Shown: positions 10,645-19,526 of the stretch, in pieces
Numbering within the stretch: the stretch's first letter is position 1
Layout of the letters: every line of letters begins with the position of its first letter
NCBI GenBank assembly: GCA_017520425.1
Contig: JAFXFO010000028.1
Location: 25,780 to 89,779, forward strand
DNA length: 64,000 nucleotides
Reading direction: 5' to 3'
Source of the DNA: Lachnospiraceae bacterium
GTDB taxonomy: Bacteria; Bacillota; Clostridia; Lachnospirales; Lachnospiraceae
The notes under the pieces: generated by a model
Told to the model about the DNA's origin: nothing
The model's database searches: none
The model's input: the letters and a program-made list of their open reading frames with translations, nothing else
Made by a program: the position numbers and the translations under genes

Positions 10645-13158
10645 ATGAAGCGTTTTATACTGAAGGCACTTACCTTTTTGGTGGTTTTTGTAAGTGCATT
10701 ATTGATTATCAGTAAAATAATGAATCGGGATAATAACAGTATGACCAAAGAGATGTCAGACCCTACTTTGCCCATTGTCAGAATGCAGTCCGGAGAGGTT
10801 TTGTACAATGAACTGCATGGTTTGGTGAGTCAAACAGATATCTCCTTTCAGCGGGATACCATGACGGTTTTGGGGCCGGACAGACAGTTGGATTTCCAGG
10901 TGGAACTATTTGATATCAAGATTAATAAGCTGGCCATAGAAGTGCGTAGTATAGACGGAAGCCGTCTCATTGAGAACACAGAAATTACCAATTACCAATT
11001 ATCCAAGGATACCTTGCTGGTGCAGACATCCGTTAAGGATTTGATTGAGAAGGATACGGAATATGCTTTGGTTGTAGTGGTTACGGATAAGAATGACAGA
11101 GAGATCCGTTATTATACCCGTATGATATGGAGTGAGAATCTTTATGCTGCTGAAAAACTGGTTTTTATAAAGGATTTTCATGAGAAGACCTATGACAGTA
11201 CCCAAATAAATGATTTGGTGAAATATATGGAGAGTAACTCCAAAGGAAATAATACTACACTGCACAAGGTGGATATCCATAGCAGTATGAAGCAGCTGGG
11301 CTGGGGCGAGTTGGAGGTCAGAAAGGTGAACGAGCCTGTACTGGAGCTTAAGGACATAAATCCCCAAACAGCTTCCGTGGCATTAAAAACCATTGTATCC
11401 ACCGGCGCGGGAAAGCGCAAGGTGTATTATTTTGTGGAAGAGATTTACCGGATTCGATACACCACCGATAGAGTTTACCTGTTGGATTTTGAACGTACCA
11501 TGACGCAGATACCCGACTTGAAGGGTAATATATATACCAACAATAAAATATATCTGGGCATTGTTTCCGAGCAGACTCCTTTGCGGGAAAGTGCTGATGG
11601 TAATATTATAGTGTTTGAGGTAGCAAACCGAATCTGCAGTTACAATATTACCACCAATAAGCTGGCACTCCTTTTCAGTTTTTATGATGAGGACCATGTA
11701 GATGCCAGGAGCCTATACGGACAGCACAAGATAGAGATTTTAGACGTGGACGAAGCGGGTAATGTACAGTTTTTGGTATATGGTTATATGAATCGCGGAC
11801 GACATGAGGGTGAAGTTGGTATCCAGCTATATTCCTACGACAGTGATAAAAATACCATTGAAGAGGGGGTCTATATTCCCTATGACAAAACCTTTGAAAT
11901 ATTGGACTGCGAAATACAGAACCTTATGTATTGGAACAGGGAGGGTATCCTGTATCTGTATCTGAATCATGCCATATATGCCATGAAGATATCGGATATG
12001 ACGGTGGAAAAACTGGCAGTGATGAAGGATGACCAATCCGTATTGATTTCTGATAATCACAATATGGTGGTGTGGTATGAGGAGAATTCTCTCAGTCTGA
12101 TGAATATGTCGTTGCAGAAAAAGGTATCCTTGGAGGCGGTCGAGGGCGAAAACATATATGCCTGCGGATTTATGGGTGAGGACCTGATTTACGGCCGGGC
12201 CAGAAAGGAAGATATTGCCATGGATTCCACGGGCAAAATTCAGGTACCCATGTATCAGATTGCTATTTGCAATACCCAGGGAACCACATTGAAGACCTAT
12301 GAACAGCAGGATATTTATATTACAGACTGTCAGGTAAATGGCAATCAGATTCTGTTAGAGAGGATTCAGAAGCAGGAGAAAGGCGGCTATAAAGAGATTG
12401 CAGCGGAACAGATCATGAACAGCGAAGTGATGGCGGAAGGTAAGAATAAGCTGACAGTGGCTGCTATTGATGTATATGAGCGCGTGGTACAGGTCGAAGT
12501 AAGAAACGCTATAGACAGCAAGAATATTCAGATTTTGACACCGAAGGAAGTAGTTTTTGAGGGACTCAGAAATGTGGCATTGGAGCCCGAGCAGGAAAGT
12601 CCGCGTTATTATGTTTATGACCGATACGGAGTATCGGGTGTATTCTTGGAGCCTGCATCAGCATATGCTTTGGCATATGACAATTCCGGTGTAGTGGTGG
12701 ATGAAACGGGTCAAACCATATGGATAAAAGGAAACAGGGTGGCTAAGAATCAGATTATGGCTATTAAAGAGCAAGAAGCGGATAAGGAAGGCAAATCTTT
12801 GGCAATTTGCTTAGATACCATGTTGAAATATAAGGGGATTACAGTGGATGCGGAAGCGTTACTGGACAAAGGAATGAGCGCTTATGAGATTTTGCAGGAG
12901 AACTTGCCGGATAGTCGTGTCATGGAGCTGACCGGTTGTAACCTGGATACAATATTGTATTTTACAAACCGTGATATTCCGGTACTGGGAATCGTGGAAG
13001 ACGGGCGGGCAGTGCTGATTGTGGGCTTTAATCAATATAATATTGTAATTTTGGATACCACAACCGGAAAACTTGTGAAGAAGGGAATCAATGATTCTAC
13101 AGAGTGGTTTGAGAAAAACGGTAACAGATTTATTACCTATTATCCTTTAACGAAATAA
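10645..13158 (+). CDS. Membrane-anchored protein with C-terminal decayed C39-like domain
   Basis: An 837-residue protein not recognised over most of its length. Residues ~5-25 form one N-terminal transmembrane anchor, so the bulk is probably extracytoplasmic. The middle (~270-660) is beta-rich, with repeating blocks resembling a propeller. From about residue 717 a papain-like C39 pattern appears: S-L-A-I-C-L-D-T-M-L-K-Y-K-G, then V-L-G-I-V-E-D-G-R-A-V-L-I-V-G-F and I-V-I-L-D-T-T-T-G. The cysteine expected in C-G-P-x-S and the histidine of G-H-x-V are both replaced, so it is likely a non-catalytic binding domain. It follows the methyltransferase by 3 nt. Confidence 0.7.
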   Translation: MKRFILKALTFLVVFVSALLIISKIMNRDNNSMTKEMSDPTLPIVRMQSGEVLYNELHGLVSQTDISFQRDTMTVLGPDRQLDFQVELFDIKINKLAIEVRSIDGSRLIENTEITNYQLSKDTLLVQTSVKDLIEKDTEYALVVVVTDKNDREIRYYTRMIWSENLYAAEKLVFIKDFHEKTYDSTQINDLVKYMESNSKGNNTTLHKVDIHSSMKQLGWGELEVRKVNEPVLELKDINPQTASVALKTIVSTGAGKRKVYYFVEEIYRIRYTTDRVYLLDFERTMTQIPDLKGNIYTNNKIYLGIVSEQTPLRESADGNIIVFEVANRICSYNITTNKLALLFSFYDEDHVDARSLYGQHKIEILDVDEAGNVQFLVYGYMNRGRHEGEVGIQLYSYDSDKNTIEEGVYIPYDKTFEILDCEIQNLMYWNREGILYLYLNHAIYAMKISDMTVEKLAVMKDDQSVLISDNHNMVVWYEENSLSLMNMSLQKKVSLEAVEGENIYACGFMGEDLIYGRARKEDIAMDSTGKIQVPMYQIAICNTQGTTLKTYEQQDIYITDCQVNGNQILLERIQKQEKGGYKEIAAEQIMNSEVMAEGKNKLTVAAIDVYERVVQVEVRNAIDSKNIQILTPKEVVFEGLRNVALEPEQESPRYYVYDRYGVSGVFLEPASAYALAYDNSGVVVDETGQTIWIKGNRVAKNQIMAIKEQEADKEGKSLAICLDTMLKYKGITVDAEALLDKGMSAYEILQENLPDSRVMELTGCNLDTILYFTNRDIPVLGIVEDGRAVLIVGFNQYNIVILDTTTGKLVKKGINDSTEWFEKNGNRFITYYPLTK

Positions 13159-13162
13159 AAAA

Positions 13163-13203
13163 GGCCCTTACTGCAGAGGTTATCCACGCAGTAAGGGCTT
13201 TTT
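13163..13203. terminator. Bidirectional terminator
   Basis: Arms 13164-13174 and 13188-13198 (GCCCTTACTGC and its complement) pair perfectly. T-runs lie on both sides, serving the gene ending at 13158 and queT on the opposite strand. Confidence 0.85.
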
Positions 13204-13208
13204 GCATG

Positions 13209-13694
13209 TTAAAAAATCTGTTTGCGATATTTATTTAGGCTAAAATACAGTATGGTACCCAGTACTCCGCAGGATAGGATTTCACCCACACCTACAGTAA
13301 CTATGAAGTAAATTAAAGAACCTTCAAATCGGTACCCGTAGGAAAGAATCGGAGGGATGATAAGGGTATTGAAAAGAATGGGAGGCAGACAAGCCGCCCA
13401 TTTGTACTTTTTGCCCCAATAGCGTGTACCAAATGCACCCAGTAAGGTGGCTATAGGTCCTAAAAGAATATCCCAGGCAATGCAACCGGTCAGTATATTG
13501 CTCAGTAAACAGCCTACATATAGCCCGGGTATCGCAGCGGGGGTAAAAAGGGGAAGTATGGTAAGTGCTTCCGAAAAACGAATTTGAATACTGTGATTAG
13601 CCAGTCCCAGAAAATTTGCTAACAAGGTAAGCATCACATATAGAGCTGCAATAATTGCAGCAGATGTCAGATGATAGGTTTTGTTTTGTTTCAT
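13209..13694 (-). CDS. queT: Queuosine precursor ECF transporter S component QueT
   Basis: A 161-residue integral membrane protein with five to six helices. It shows QueT family marks: a start K-T-Y-x-L-T-x-A-A-I-I-A-A-L-Y, the motif I-Q-I-R-F-S-E-A-L-T-I-L-P-L-F, then A-I-P-G-L-Y-V-G-C-L-L-S-N and the W-D-I-L-L-G-P-I-A-T-L-L-G segment. It is the substrate-binding S component for preQ0/preQ1-type queuosine precursors and works with a shared energy-coupling module, not encoded here. The leader region is structured (see 13702-13770). Confidence 0.92.
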   Translation of the reverse strand: MKQNKTYHLTSAAIIAALYVMLTLLANFLGLANHSIQIRFSEALTILPLFTPAAIPGLYVGCLLSNILTGCIAWDILLGPIATLLGAFGTRYWGKKYKWAACLPPILFNTLIIPPILSYGYRFEGSLIYFIVTVGVGEILSCGVLGTILYFSLNKYRKQIF

Positions 13695-13701
13695 AAATAT
13701 G

Positions 13702-13770
13702 ACTCCTTTAGTTTTGTTTTTTCGCCGTGCTACGGTTGGGTCAGGAAGGTTTCGAACTGACCAATATTAC
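13702..13770 (-). promoter_or_regulatory. Candidate preQ1-type riboswitch leader of queT
   Basis: Reading the minus strand, an 8-bp stem with one bulged C encloses a 12-nt loop that contains CCTT. A small hairpin (CCG-TAGCA-CGG) follows, then an A-rich stretch and the Shine-Dalgarno AAAGGAG just before queT. Loop CCTT can pair with AAGG of the ribosome site, giving an H-type pseudoknot like preQ1-II. TAG in the small loop could also pair with CTA near the SD. Primary sequence does not match a textbook consensus closely. The rest of the 13771-14032 gap is AT-rich, and I see no clear gene in it. Confidence 0.45.
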
Positions 13771-14032
13771 TTGAGTAAGTGTATCACAGAAGGGAATAGA
13801 ATGCAATGAATTCCTATTTGTTTATTTATGCTTAAAAATCAGTCAAAAATGTAAATAATTTGTTAATTATAAATAGTTAAAGCTTGCGTATTTGAAAATA
13901 TAGGTATACAATGTGAATTGTAGGGGCAATTTGTCATATACGCAAGATTTAACAATCTATTTAAGGCATATTGTAGTGGGGAATAGGATATGCATGGGGA
14001 AAATATGAGTAGAATCAGAGAGGGTGTAATGT

Positions 14033-15517
14033 ATGAGTGTACAACAGAAAAATGAAAAGCAACCCATGTCGCAAGCTGCAATTTATCGACTGATGCTGAT
14101 TTTGGTTTTTGGAGTTTCAGCGTTGTTCTTTTTGAAGAATGTATTTAGCAAGGATATGGTAGCTATTATTGTTATCGGCATATGTCTGGTTGTATTTGCT
14201 ATTGCAGTGATTGTGTTGGAGAAGATGAAGACAGCGATGGTGATACGGCAAAGTTTTGTATCCATGTCCATCATCGGAGTGGTATTTATTATTTCCCTGT
14301 TTAGTGGTAAATCTTTTAGTGATGACTTTTGTTTATATCTGGCTGTAATCGGTTTGGCAGGTATGTATTTTAAGCCTAAGCTTGCTTTGTTACAGTTGGG
14401 TGTGGCAGACGTGGCGTTGATATTAGCCGCAATTATCCGTCCGGAGAAAACAGGTGGAATCGGTCAGTATATTCTTTGTATGGCCATGTTCAACTTGGCG
14501 GGCGTGTTAATTTATCTGGTTATTAAAAGAGGACGTGCATATATTGCAAAGAGCGATCAGCGTGCAGAAGAAGCGGAAAAGTTGATTGCATCTATTAAAA
14601 ATATCGGTGAAGAAATTCACAAAAATCTGGTGAAATCCTCAGAAGCATATGAGGGATTGAATGCTATCAACAAGCAGCTGGAACACACTGCAGAAGGCTT
14701 ACGTATGGGCTCTGAGAGCATTATTGCCGGCACGGATGAAGTGGTAGATGTTTGTGATGATATGCGTCAGAAGATTGTGATTACAGGCAATCATGTCAGC
14801 TCTTTGAATAACGATGTGAATCATTTTGAATCGGCACTTTCTGAAAATCATAAAAATATGGAAGATATGACCACGAAGATGCTCTACGTTAAGAAGTCCA
14901 TGCAGGTCACCAGTCAGGTATTCCGGCAATTGGAAGACCAGATGCGACAGATTACGGAAGTTACGGAACAGCTGAACAAGATTGCTTCCAATACGAATAT
15001 GCTTGCCTTAAATGCCTCCATAGAAGCAGCAAGAGCCGGTAAAATGGGTGAAGGTTTTGCGGTAGTGGCATCAAAAGTGCAGGAGCTGGCTGTGGACAGT
15101 AACAGATGTTCTTCACAGGTGGCAGCAGTGGTTAAAGCTATTATGAAGCAGTTGAAGGATACCACTATAGAAATCGAGGAAAGTGAAGAAGCAATACAAA
15201 GTTCGCTGGATGCATTGGAAGAGCTAGAAGAGGGGCGTAACCAGCTTAACAGCGGCTTTGCATCCCTGTATATGAATATCGGAGCACAGAATGATAATGT
15301 AGGTGCCATCGATAGAGAATTTGAGCAATTGAAGAACAAGGTATCTGCCATGTCTACTTTCACGCAGGTAAATCAGCATTCCGTAGAATCCATTACGGAA
15401 GCAATTGCGGCATACAAGGTTAATATGCAAAAGGTAATTGATGACAGTACCCATATTAGCAGTGTTTCACAGGAAATGCTGGCGACAGTTATGGAGATTG
15501 ACACAAGAAGAGGTTAA
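14033..15517 (+). CDS. Methyl-accepting chemotaxis protein without periplasmic sensor
   Basis: A 494-residue receptor. About six hydrophobic helices fill residues 15-165 with only short loops, so it lacks the usual extracellular sensor domain. A long coiled coil follows, with the signalling hairpin tip at N-T-N-M-L-A-L-N-A-S-I-E-A-A-R-A-G and G-E-G-F-A-V-V-A. That tip contacts CheA/CheW. It may sense membrane state or ligands bound within the membrane. GAGAGGGTG lies upstream of the ATG. Monocistronic, with its own terminator. Confidence 0.9.
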   Translation: MSVQQKNEKQPMSQAAIYRLMLILVFGVSALFFLKNVFSKDMVAIIVIGICLVVFAIAVIVLEKMKTAMVIRQSFVSMSIIGVVFIISLFSGKSFSDDFCLYLAVIGLAGMYFKPKLALLQLGVADVALILAAIIRPEKTGGIGQYILCMAMFNLAGVLIYLVIKRGRAYIAKSDQRAEEAEKLIASIKNIGEEIHKNLVKSSEAYEGLNAINKQLEHTAEGLRMGSESIIAGTDEVVDVCDDMRQKIVITGNHVSSLNNDVNHFESALSENHKNMEDMTTKMLYVKKSMQVTSQVFRQLEDQMRQITEVTEQLNKIASNTNMLALNASIEAARAGKMGEGFAVVASKVQELAVDSNRCSSQVAAVVKAIMKQLKDTTIEIEESEEAIQSSLDALEELEEGRNQLNSGFASLYMNIGAQNDNVGAIDREFEQLKNKVSAMSTFTQVNQHSVESITEAIAAYKVNMQKVIDDSTHISSVSQEMLATVMEIDTRRG

Positions 15518-15523
15518 ATAAGG

Positions 15524-15553
15524 AAAGCCGGTCTTATGCCAGACCGGCTTTTC
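15524..15553. terminator. Bidirectional terminator
   Basis: Arms 15524-15534 and 15541-15551 (AAAGCCGGTCT and its complement) pair perfectly around TATGCC. It serves the chemotaxis receptor and, on the minus strand, bioY, whose stop codon lies within the hairpin. Confidence 0.85.
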
Positions 15554-16082
15554 GCAACCGCTTTTGTACTACTTTGGCAGTTACATAAGCAATATAAAGT
15601 TTGATAAAATCCAATGGAATATAAGGAAGGGTACCAATCAGTACGGCTTCCTTTAAGCGGATGCCGCTTTGGTACATCAACCAAAGAGTACCGCAGGTAT
15701 AACAAAGAATCAGACCAATCAACATCCCCGGAAGAATGCGCTTCAGGGGATTATTTTTGCTGTAAAAGGGGAGAGCGCACAGAGGAATGAGCAGGTATCC
15801 TAAAAGATAGCCTCCAGTAGGTCCCAGTAATATTCCGGCACCGCCCTGGAAGCCCGAAAACACGGGCAAACCGATAAAGCCTAATAAAAGGTATATAAGA
15901 CAGCTTAAAAGCCCTGATTTCGCCGTTAAAAGGCATGTGGATAGGAATACTGCCAATAGCCCGAAAGAAATAGGCACCGGACTGAATGGGAGTACCACTG
16001 CAATGGGCCCAAGGATGCAGGTGATTGCAGTGGACAGACTCACATGGGCAAGTCCGGTGACTGTTGATTTATAGTTCTCCAT
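15534..16082 (-). CDS. bioY: Biotin transporter BioY
   Basis: A 182-residue ECF-type S component with about six helices. BioY marks are P-F-S-P-V-P-I-S-F, G-F-I-G-L-P-V-F-S-G-F-Q-G-G-A-G-I-L-L-G-P-T-G-G-Y-L-L-G-Y and the P-Y-I-P-L-D-F-I-K end. It imports biotin, alone or with an energy-coupling module. Its start overlaps the end of the PRPP synthetase gene by 14 nt, so it is translated from the dnaD-like/dnaI-like/prs transcript. No separate biotin-repressor operator is visible. Confidence 0.94.
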   Translation of the reverse strand: MENYKSTVTGLAHVSLSTAITCILGPIAVVLPFSPVPISFGLLAVFLSTCLLTAKSGLLSCLIYLLLGFIGLPVFSGFQGGAGILLGPTGGYLLGYLLIPLCALPFYSKNNPLKRILPGMLIGLILCYTCGTLWLMYQSGIRLKEAVLIGTLPYIPLDFIKLYIAYVTAKVVQKRLRKAGLA

Positions 16083-17253
16083 TTTTATATCTTGCTACAA
16101 CATTCTGGATTCTTTCGCTGGGACTTAATAAATCACTGATGGAAGAATCGTGGTTTAAAGTATCAATGATATAAGCAATATACTTACTCATATCGCAGTT
16201 GATATACCATTCGCGGCTTAACAGTTCTTCTGTCTGATAAATCAGGTTTGTGGTTAAGATACGGGTAATCAGACCGCTTTCATAAGCTTTATCAAACTTC
16301 TCCAGACCATTGGTAAAGAGACCGAAGGTGGAGAATACAAAAATCCGATTTGCTTTTCTGGCTTTTAATGCTTCTGCAGTTTCAATAATACTTTCACCGG
16401 AAGAAATCATATCATCGATGATGATAACATCCTTGCCGTCTACACTGGTACCTAAGAATTCATGGGCAACAATGGGGTTACGACCGTTTTCGATACGGGT
16501 GTAGTCACGTCTCTTGTAGAACATACCCATATCCAGCCCCAGTACATTAGCGATGTAAATAGCTCTCTTCATACCACCTTCGTCAGGGCTGATAACCATC
16601 ATATGTTCTGCATCCATCTGAAGACCCTTTACATTTTTCAGAAGGCCTTTGATAAACTGATATGCGGGCTGTACAGTTTCAAAACCATGCAACGGGATAG
16701 CGTTCTGTACACGGGGGTCATGAGCATCAAAGGTGATGATATTATCCACACCCATTTGTACCAGTTCCTGCAGTGCCAATGCACAGTCTAAAGACTCACG
16801 GGAGCTTCTTTTATGCTGACGGCTTTCGTAAAGGAAAGGCATAATAACCGTGATACGGCGGGCCTTTCCGCCCACGGCAGCGATGATTCTCTTTAAATCC
16901 TGGAAGTGGTCGTCCGGTGACATATGGTTCTTGTGACCACAAAGAGAATAGGTCAAGCTATAGTTACATACATCGACAAGAAGGTAAAGGTCAGTTCCTC
17001 GAACAGACTGCATGATCATACCCTTTGCTTCACCGGAACCAAAACGGGGTACCTTCGCGCTTAATAAATAGGAATCTCTCTGATATCCGGAAAAGGCAAG
17101 GGAATCCTTGTGCTCGCTTTCACGCTCGGTTCGCCATTTTACCAGATATTTATCAATCTTATCGCCAAGAACTTTGCAGCCCTCCAGAGAAATAATACCC
17201 AGAGAACCTACGGGTATAGTCTCTAAGTTTCGCTTTTCTTCACGGTTTGGCAT
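16069..17253 (-). CDS. prs: Ribose-phosphate pyrophosphokinase (long form)
   Basis: A 394-residue PRPP synthetase, longer than the common ~315-residue class I enzyme because of an ~80-residue N-terminal extension. The ATP-site region R-Q-H-K-R and the D-A-H-D-P segment (near 176-180) are present. The PRPP loop reads V-I-I-I-D-D-M-I-S-S-G-E-S (276-288), with S-S-G in place of the usual D-T-A-G. It makes PRPP for nucleotide, His, Trp and NAD synthesis. It is the third gene of an operon after the DnaI-like gene (30-nt gap). Confidence 0.9.
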   Translation of the reverse strand: MPNREEKRNLETIPVGSLGIISLEGCKVLGDKIDKYLVKWRTERESEHKDSLAFSGYQRDSYLLSAKVPRFGSGEAKGMIMQSVRGTDLYLLVDVCNYSLTYSLCGHKNHMSPDDHFQDLKRIIAAVGGKARRITVIMPFLYESRQHKRSSRESLDCALALQELVQMGVDNIITFDAHDPRVQNAIPLHGFETVQPAYQFIKGLLKNVKGLQMDAEHMMVISPDEGGMKRAIYIANVLGLDMGMFYKRRDYTRIENGRNPIVAHEFLGTSVDGKDVIIIDDMISSGESIIETAEALKARKANRIFVFSTFGLFTNGLEKFDKAYESGLITRILTTNLIYQTEELLSREWYINCDMSKYIAYIIDTLNHDSSISDLLSPSERIQNVVARYKNGEL

Positions 17254-17283
17254 GAAATAATCCTCACTTTCTTTTCGTGCATT

Positions 17284-18264
17284 TTATTTTTTCGGGAACA
17301 GCTTGCCCGATAGTTTTCTTTGGATTCGGATATCCTGACCGGTCAACTTACAAATAGAATAATTGCTGGTAATACGGGAAAATACACGGTCGGAATACCG
17401 GTCACGCAGTTCCTCCAGACTTAAGTTTGTGGAAATGATGGTGGACTTCTGCCGCATGTGACGCTCGTTTAATAATCCGAATAATTGGGAGGTGACAAAA
17501 GAATTGGTTACTTCCGTACCCAAATCATCGATAATCACCAAATCACAATTGTAAAGGTCTTTGTAGAAATTGTAAAGAGATTCTTTTGATTTTGTGTCAA
17601 AGGAATATCTGGACAGGGTTTCAAACAGACCGCCTGCACTGAAATATATCACGGAATGACACCGTGAAAGCAGTTCTTTGGCTATACAGCCGGACAAAAA
17701 GCTTTTGCCGGTACCGACCGTACCATAAAAGAATAAGTTTTGATAATGATTCTCAAAGCCTGCTACAAAGTCTTTGCTTACGTTAACAGCATTTTGGAAG
17801 CGTGTCAAATCCTCACCCTTATAATATTCGTAAGAAAGGGTGGAAAAATTCTCTCTCTCAATCATATCCTGAATATTGGACTGCTCATAAAGGAGAGTGA
17901 TTTCCTGTCTGCGGAAGCAATGACACTTTTCGCTACCGATATAGCCGGTGTCCTTACAGTCCGGGCAACCGTAAATAGGCTCCAGGTAATCTGCAGGCAT
18001 ATTGTGTTCGGCTAAAAGCTGACGGCGTAAGGCTGCATTTTCGGCGATTTGCCGGCGATACTCTGTCATGCCGCTTTCGTCACCGTCTATTATCAGTCGA
18101 GCCTTCTTCGCAGACAAAGAAGCTACTTCATCTTCCAACTGCTTATATTGGGGAATGAGGGTATATACTCTGTTCCTGCGCTGATTTTGTTCATGGAAAT
18201 TTGAAAGCTGGCGCTCTTCATAGCCCCGTATAATCAAATCATGCTGTTCTTTGGAAAGTGACAC
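17284..18264 (-). CDS. DnaC/DnaI-type helicase-loader ATPase
   Basis: A 326-residue AAA+ protein. A charged N-terminal helical region (1-90) precedes a zinc-binding motif (C-P-D-C at 100-103 and C-H-C at 114-116), as in Bacillus DnaI. Then come Walker A G-T-V-G-T-G-K-S (181-188) and Walker B L-V-I-I-D-D-L-G-T-E (near 242-251). An arginine-rich sensor region D-R-Y-S-D-R-V-F-S-R-I lies near the end. It likely loads the replicative helicase with the DnaD-like protein encoded 15 nt upstream. IstB of insertion sequences shares the fold, but no transposase is nearby. Confidence 0.88.
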   Translation of the reverse strand: MSLSKEQHDLIIRGYEERQLSNFHEQNQRRNRVYTLIPQYKQLEDEVASLSAKKARLIIDGDESGMTEYRRQIAENAALRRQLLAEHNMPADYLEPIYGCPDCKDTGYIGSEKCHCFRRQEITLLYEQSNIQDMIERENFSTLSYEYYKGEDLTRFQNAVNVSKDFVAGFENHYQNLFFYGTVGTGKSFLSGCIAKELLSRCHSVIYFSAGGLFETLSRYSFDTKSKESLYNFYKDLYNCDLVIIDDLGTEVTNSFVTSQLFGLLNERHMRQKSTIISTNLSLEELRDRYSDRVFSRITSNYSICKLTGQDIRIQRKLSGKLFPKK

Positions 18265-18279
18265 GAGTATCTCCTCCTC

Positions 18280-19377
18280 TTAGTTACTGAGTAATTCCTT
18301 TTCTAATTCTGCAAAATCATATGTATTCTGTGCAAACTGGTTGAAGCGATTGGAATTTGCGGTTTTGTTTGCCGTTTGCTTCTGCTTTTGCTGATAATGA
18401 TTGTCCAGTACGGTAATGTCCGCCTTGTGATGTACATTTTCTTTTTTCCAGCTGCTTAAAATCCCTTCCGCATATTCAAAGCGGTGCTTGTCCGTAGCCA
18501 AAACGGTACGTTCACAAGCCTCGATAATAATATCATTGCTAAAGCCGTATTCATTGTTCCAGCGACGTATGAATTCCAGCTCCTTGTCGGTGGGAGCTCC
18601 GGATTTGCCTAAGGCATTCATAATGGAATATACAGATTTGTCGTACTTGGCAGCCATTTTTTCTGCCTGCTTGGGAGTGGTAATGCCTGCCTCAGCCCAA
18701 TTTACGGCAACCTTCTCCATATAGCGGAAGTCTCGTTTGCCTCTGTCCACACAGTACTGAATCAGATAATCAATCAAGTCATCCGAAAAATGTAATACAT
18801 CGCTCATGAAGTAGATGATTTTAATATCATTTACGGTAAGAGGTTTGCCCACATAGGCCTGAGCTACATACAAAAGCTGGGCGGTATTGTCCTGTGCTTT
18901 AAAAGCACGAAGCTGGTCCATGGTATAAGCCGGCTTGATGTATTCCGGTGCCTTTTCCTCCGCTGCTACAGGTTCAATAGGAGCGAGGGGAGCGGTAATC
19001 TGCTTATCGGCATCTGCAGGGGTGGAAAGCTTCACGGAAATAGGTGTTACCGTGGCCATGGAAGTCTTGGGACTCGGGGCGGCAGGTAAGCTGTGGAAGC
19101 GGATTCCGGTCAGATTCTTTTCATTATCGTACTCTAAAGAAAGTAACTGCTGTAGCTCCCAATACTTCAGAGCACGCAGAACTTCCTTCTCGGAATGTCT
19201 GAATTTGGTCACAATGTCTGCCACACTGACAGGCAGATTGGCAGAAATCATGCGCAATAAATAAAGATAGACCTGAAGCTGGGCTTCATTGGCGTCCTCC
19301 ATATAGTGATCAATAAAGTAATTGGAAATCGTAGTATATTCACTTAATTGTTCTTTGTATATGTTTAACCCACCCAT
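18280..19377 (-). CDS. DnaD-domain replication initiation protein
   Basis: A 365-residue primosomal protein: an N-terminal winged-helix region (S-E-K-E-V-L-R-A-L-K-Y-W-E), a proline/alanine-rich linker (~110-150), then two DnaB_2/DnaD C-terminal modules. The first has M-S-D-V-L-H-F-S-D-D-L-I-D-Y-L-I and the Y-M-E-K-V-A-V-N-W-A core. The second has R-W-N-N-E-Y-G-F-S-N-D-I-I and Y-A-E-G-I-L-S-S-W. ATG 19377 is preferred because AAAGGA lies ~9 nt upstream; 19467 has no ribosome site. It begins the dnaD-like/dnaI-like/prs/bioY operon. Confidence 0.88.
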   Translation of the reverse strand: MGGLNIYKEQLSEYTTISNYFIDHYMEDANEAQLQVYLYLLRMISANLPVSVADIVTKFRHSEKEVLRALKYWELQQLLSLEYDNEKNLTGIRFHSLPAAPSPKTSMATVTPISVKLSTPADADKQITAPLAPIEPVAAEEKAPEYIKPAYTMDQLRAFKAQDNTAQLLYVAQAYVGKPLTVNDIKIIYFMSDVLHFSDDLIDYLIQYCVDRGKRDFRYMEKVAVNWAEAGITTPKQAEKMAAKYDKSVYSIMNALGKSGAPTDKELEFIRRWNNEYGFSNDIIIEACERTVLATDKHRFEYAEGILSSWKKENVHHKADITVLDNHYQQKQKQTANKTANSNRFNQFAQNTYDFAELEKELLSN

Positions 19378-19450
19378 TGCATCAAGTCCTTTCGTGTATA
19401 TCCTTCCCTGTATACGCCCGTGCGTGGGCGGACATGGGAAAGCAAAATGA

Positions 19451-19456
19451 ATTATA
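19451..19456 (-). promoter_or_regulatory. -10 element of the dnaD-like operon
   Basis: On the minus strand TATAAT (19451-19456) lies ~75 nt upstream of the start; the -35 is poor. A short GC-rich hairpin (CGCCC...GGGCG) is in the leader. DnaA-box-like sequences begin ~70 nt further upstream, so DnaA could act as activator or repressor here. Confidence 0.45.
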
Positions 19457-19526
19457 GCATAGGGCATTTTAAAAAGAAATAGGCGAAATGCCGAAAAGGT
19501 TTAAGTGACTTTCGGCAGTTGTAAAA

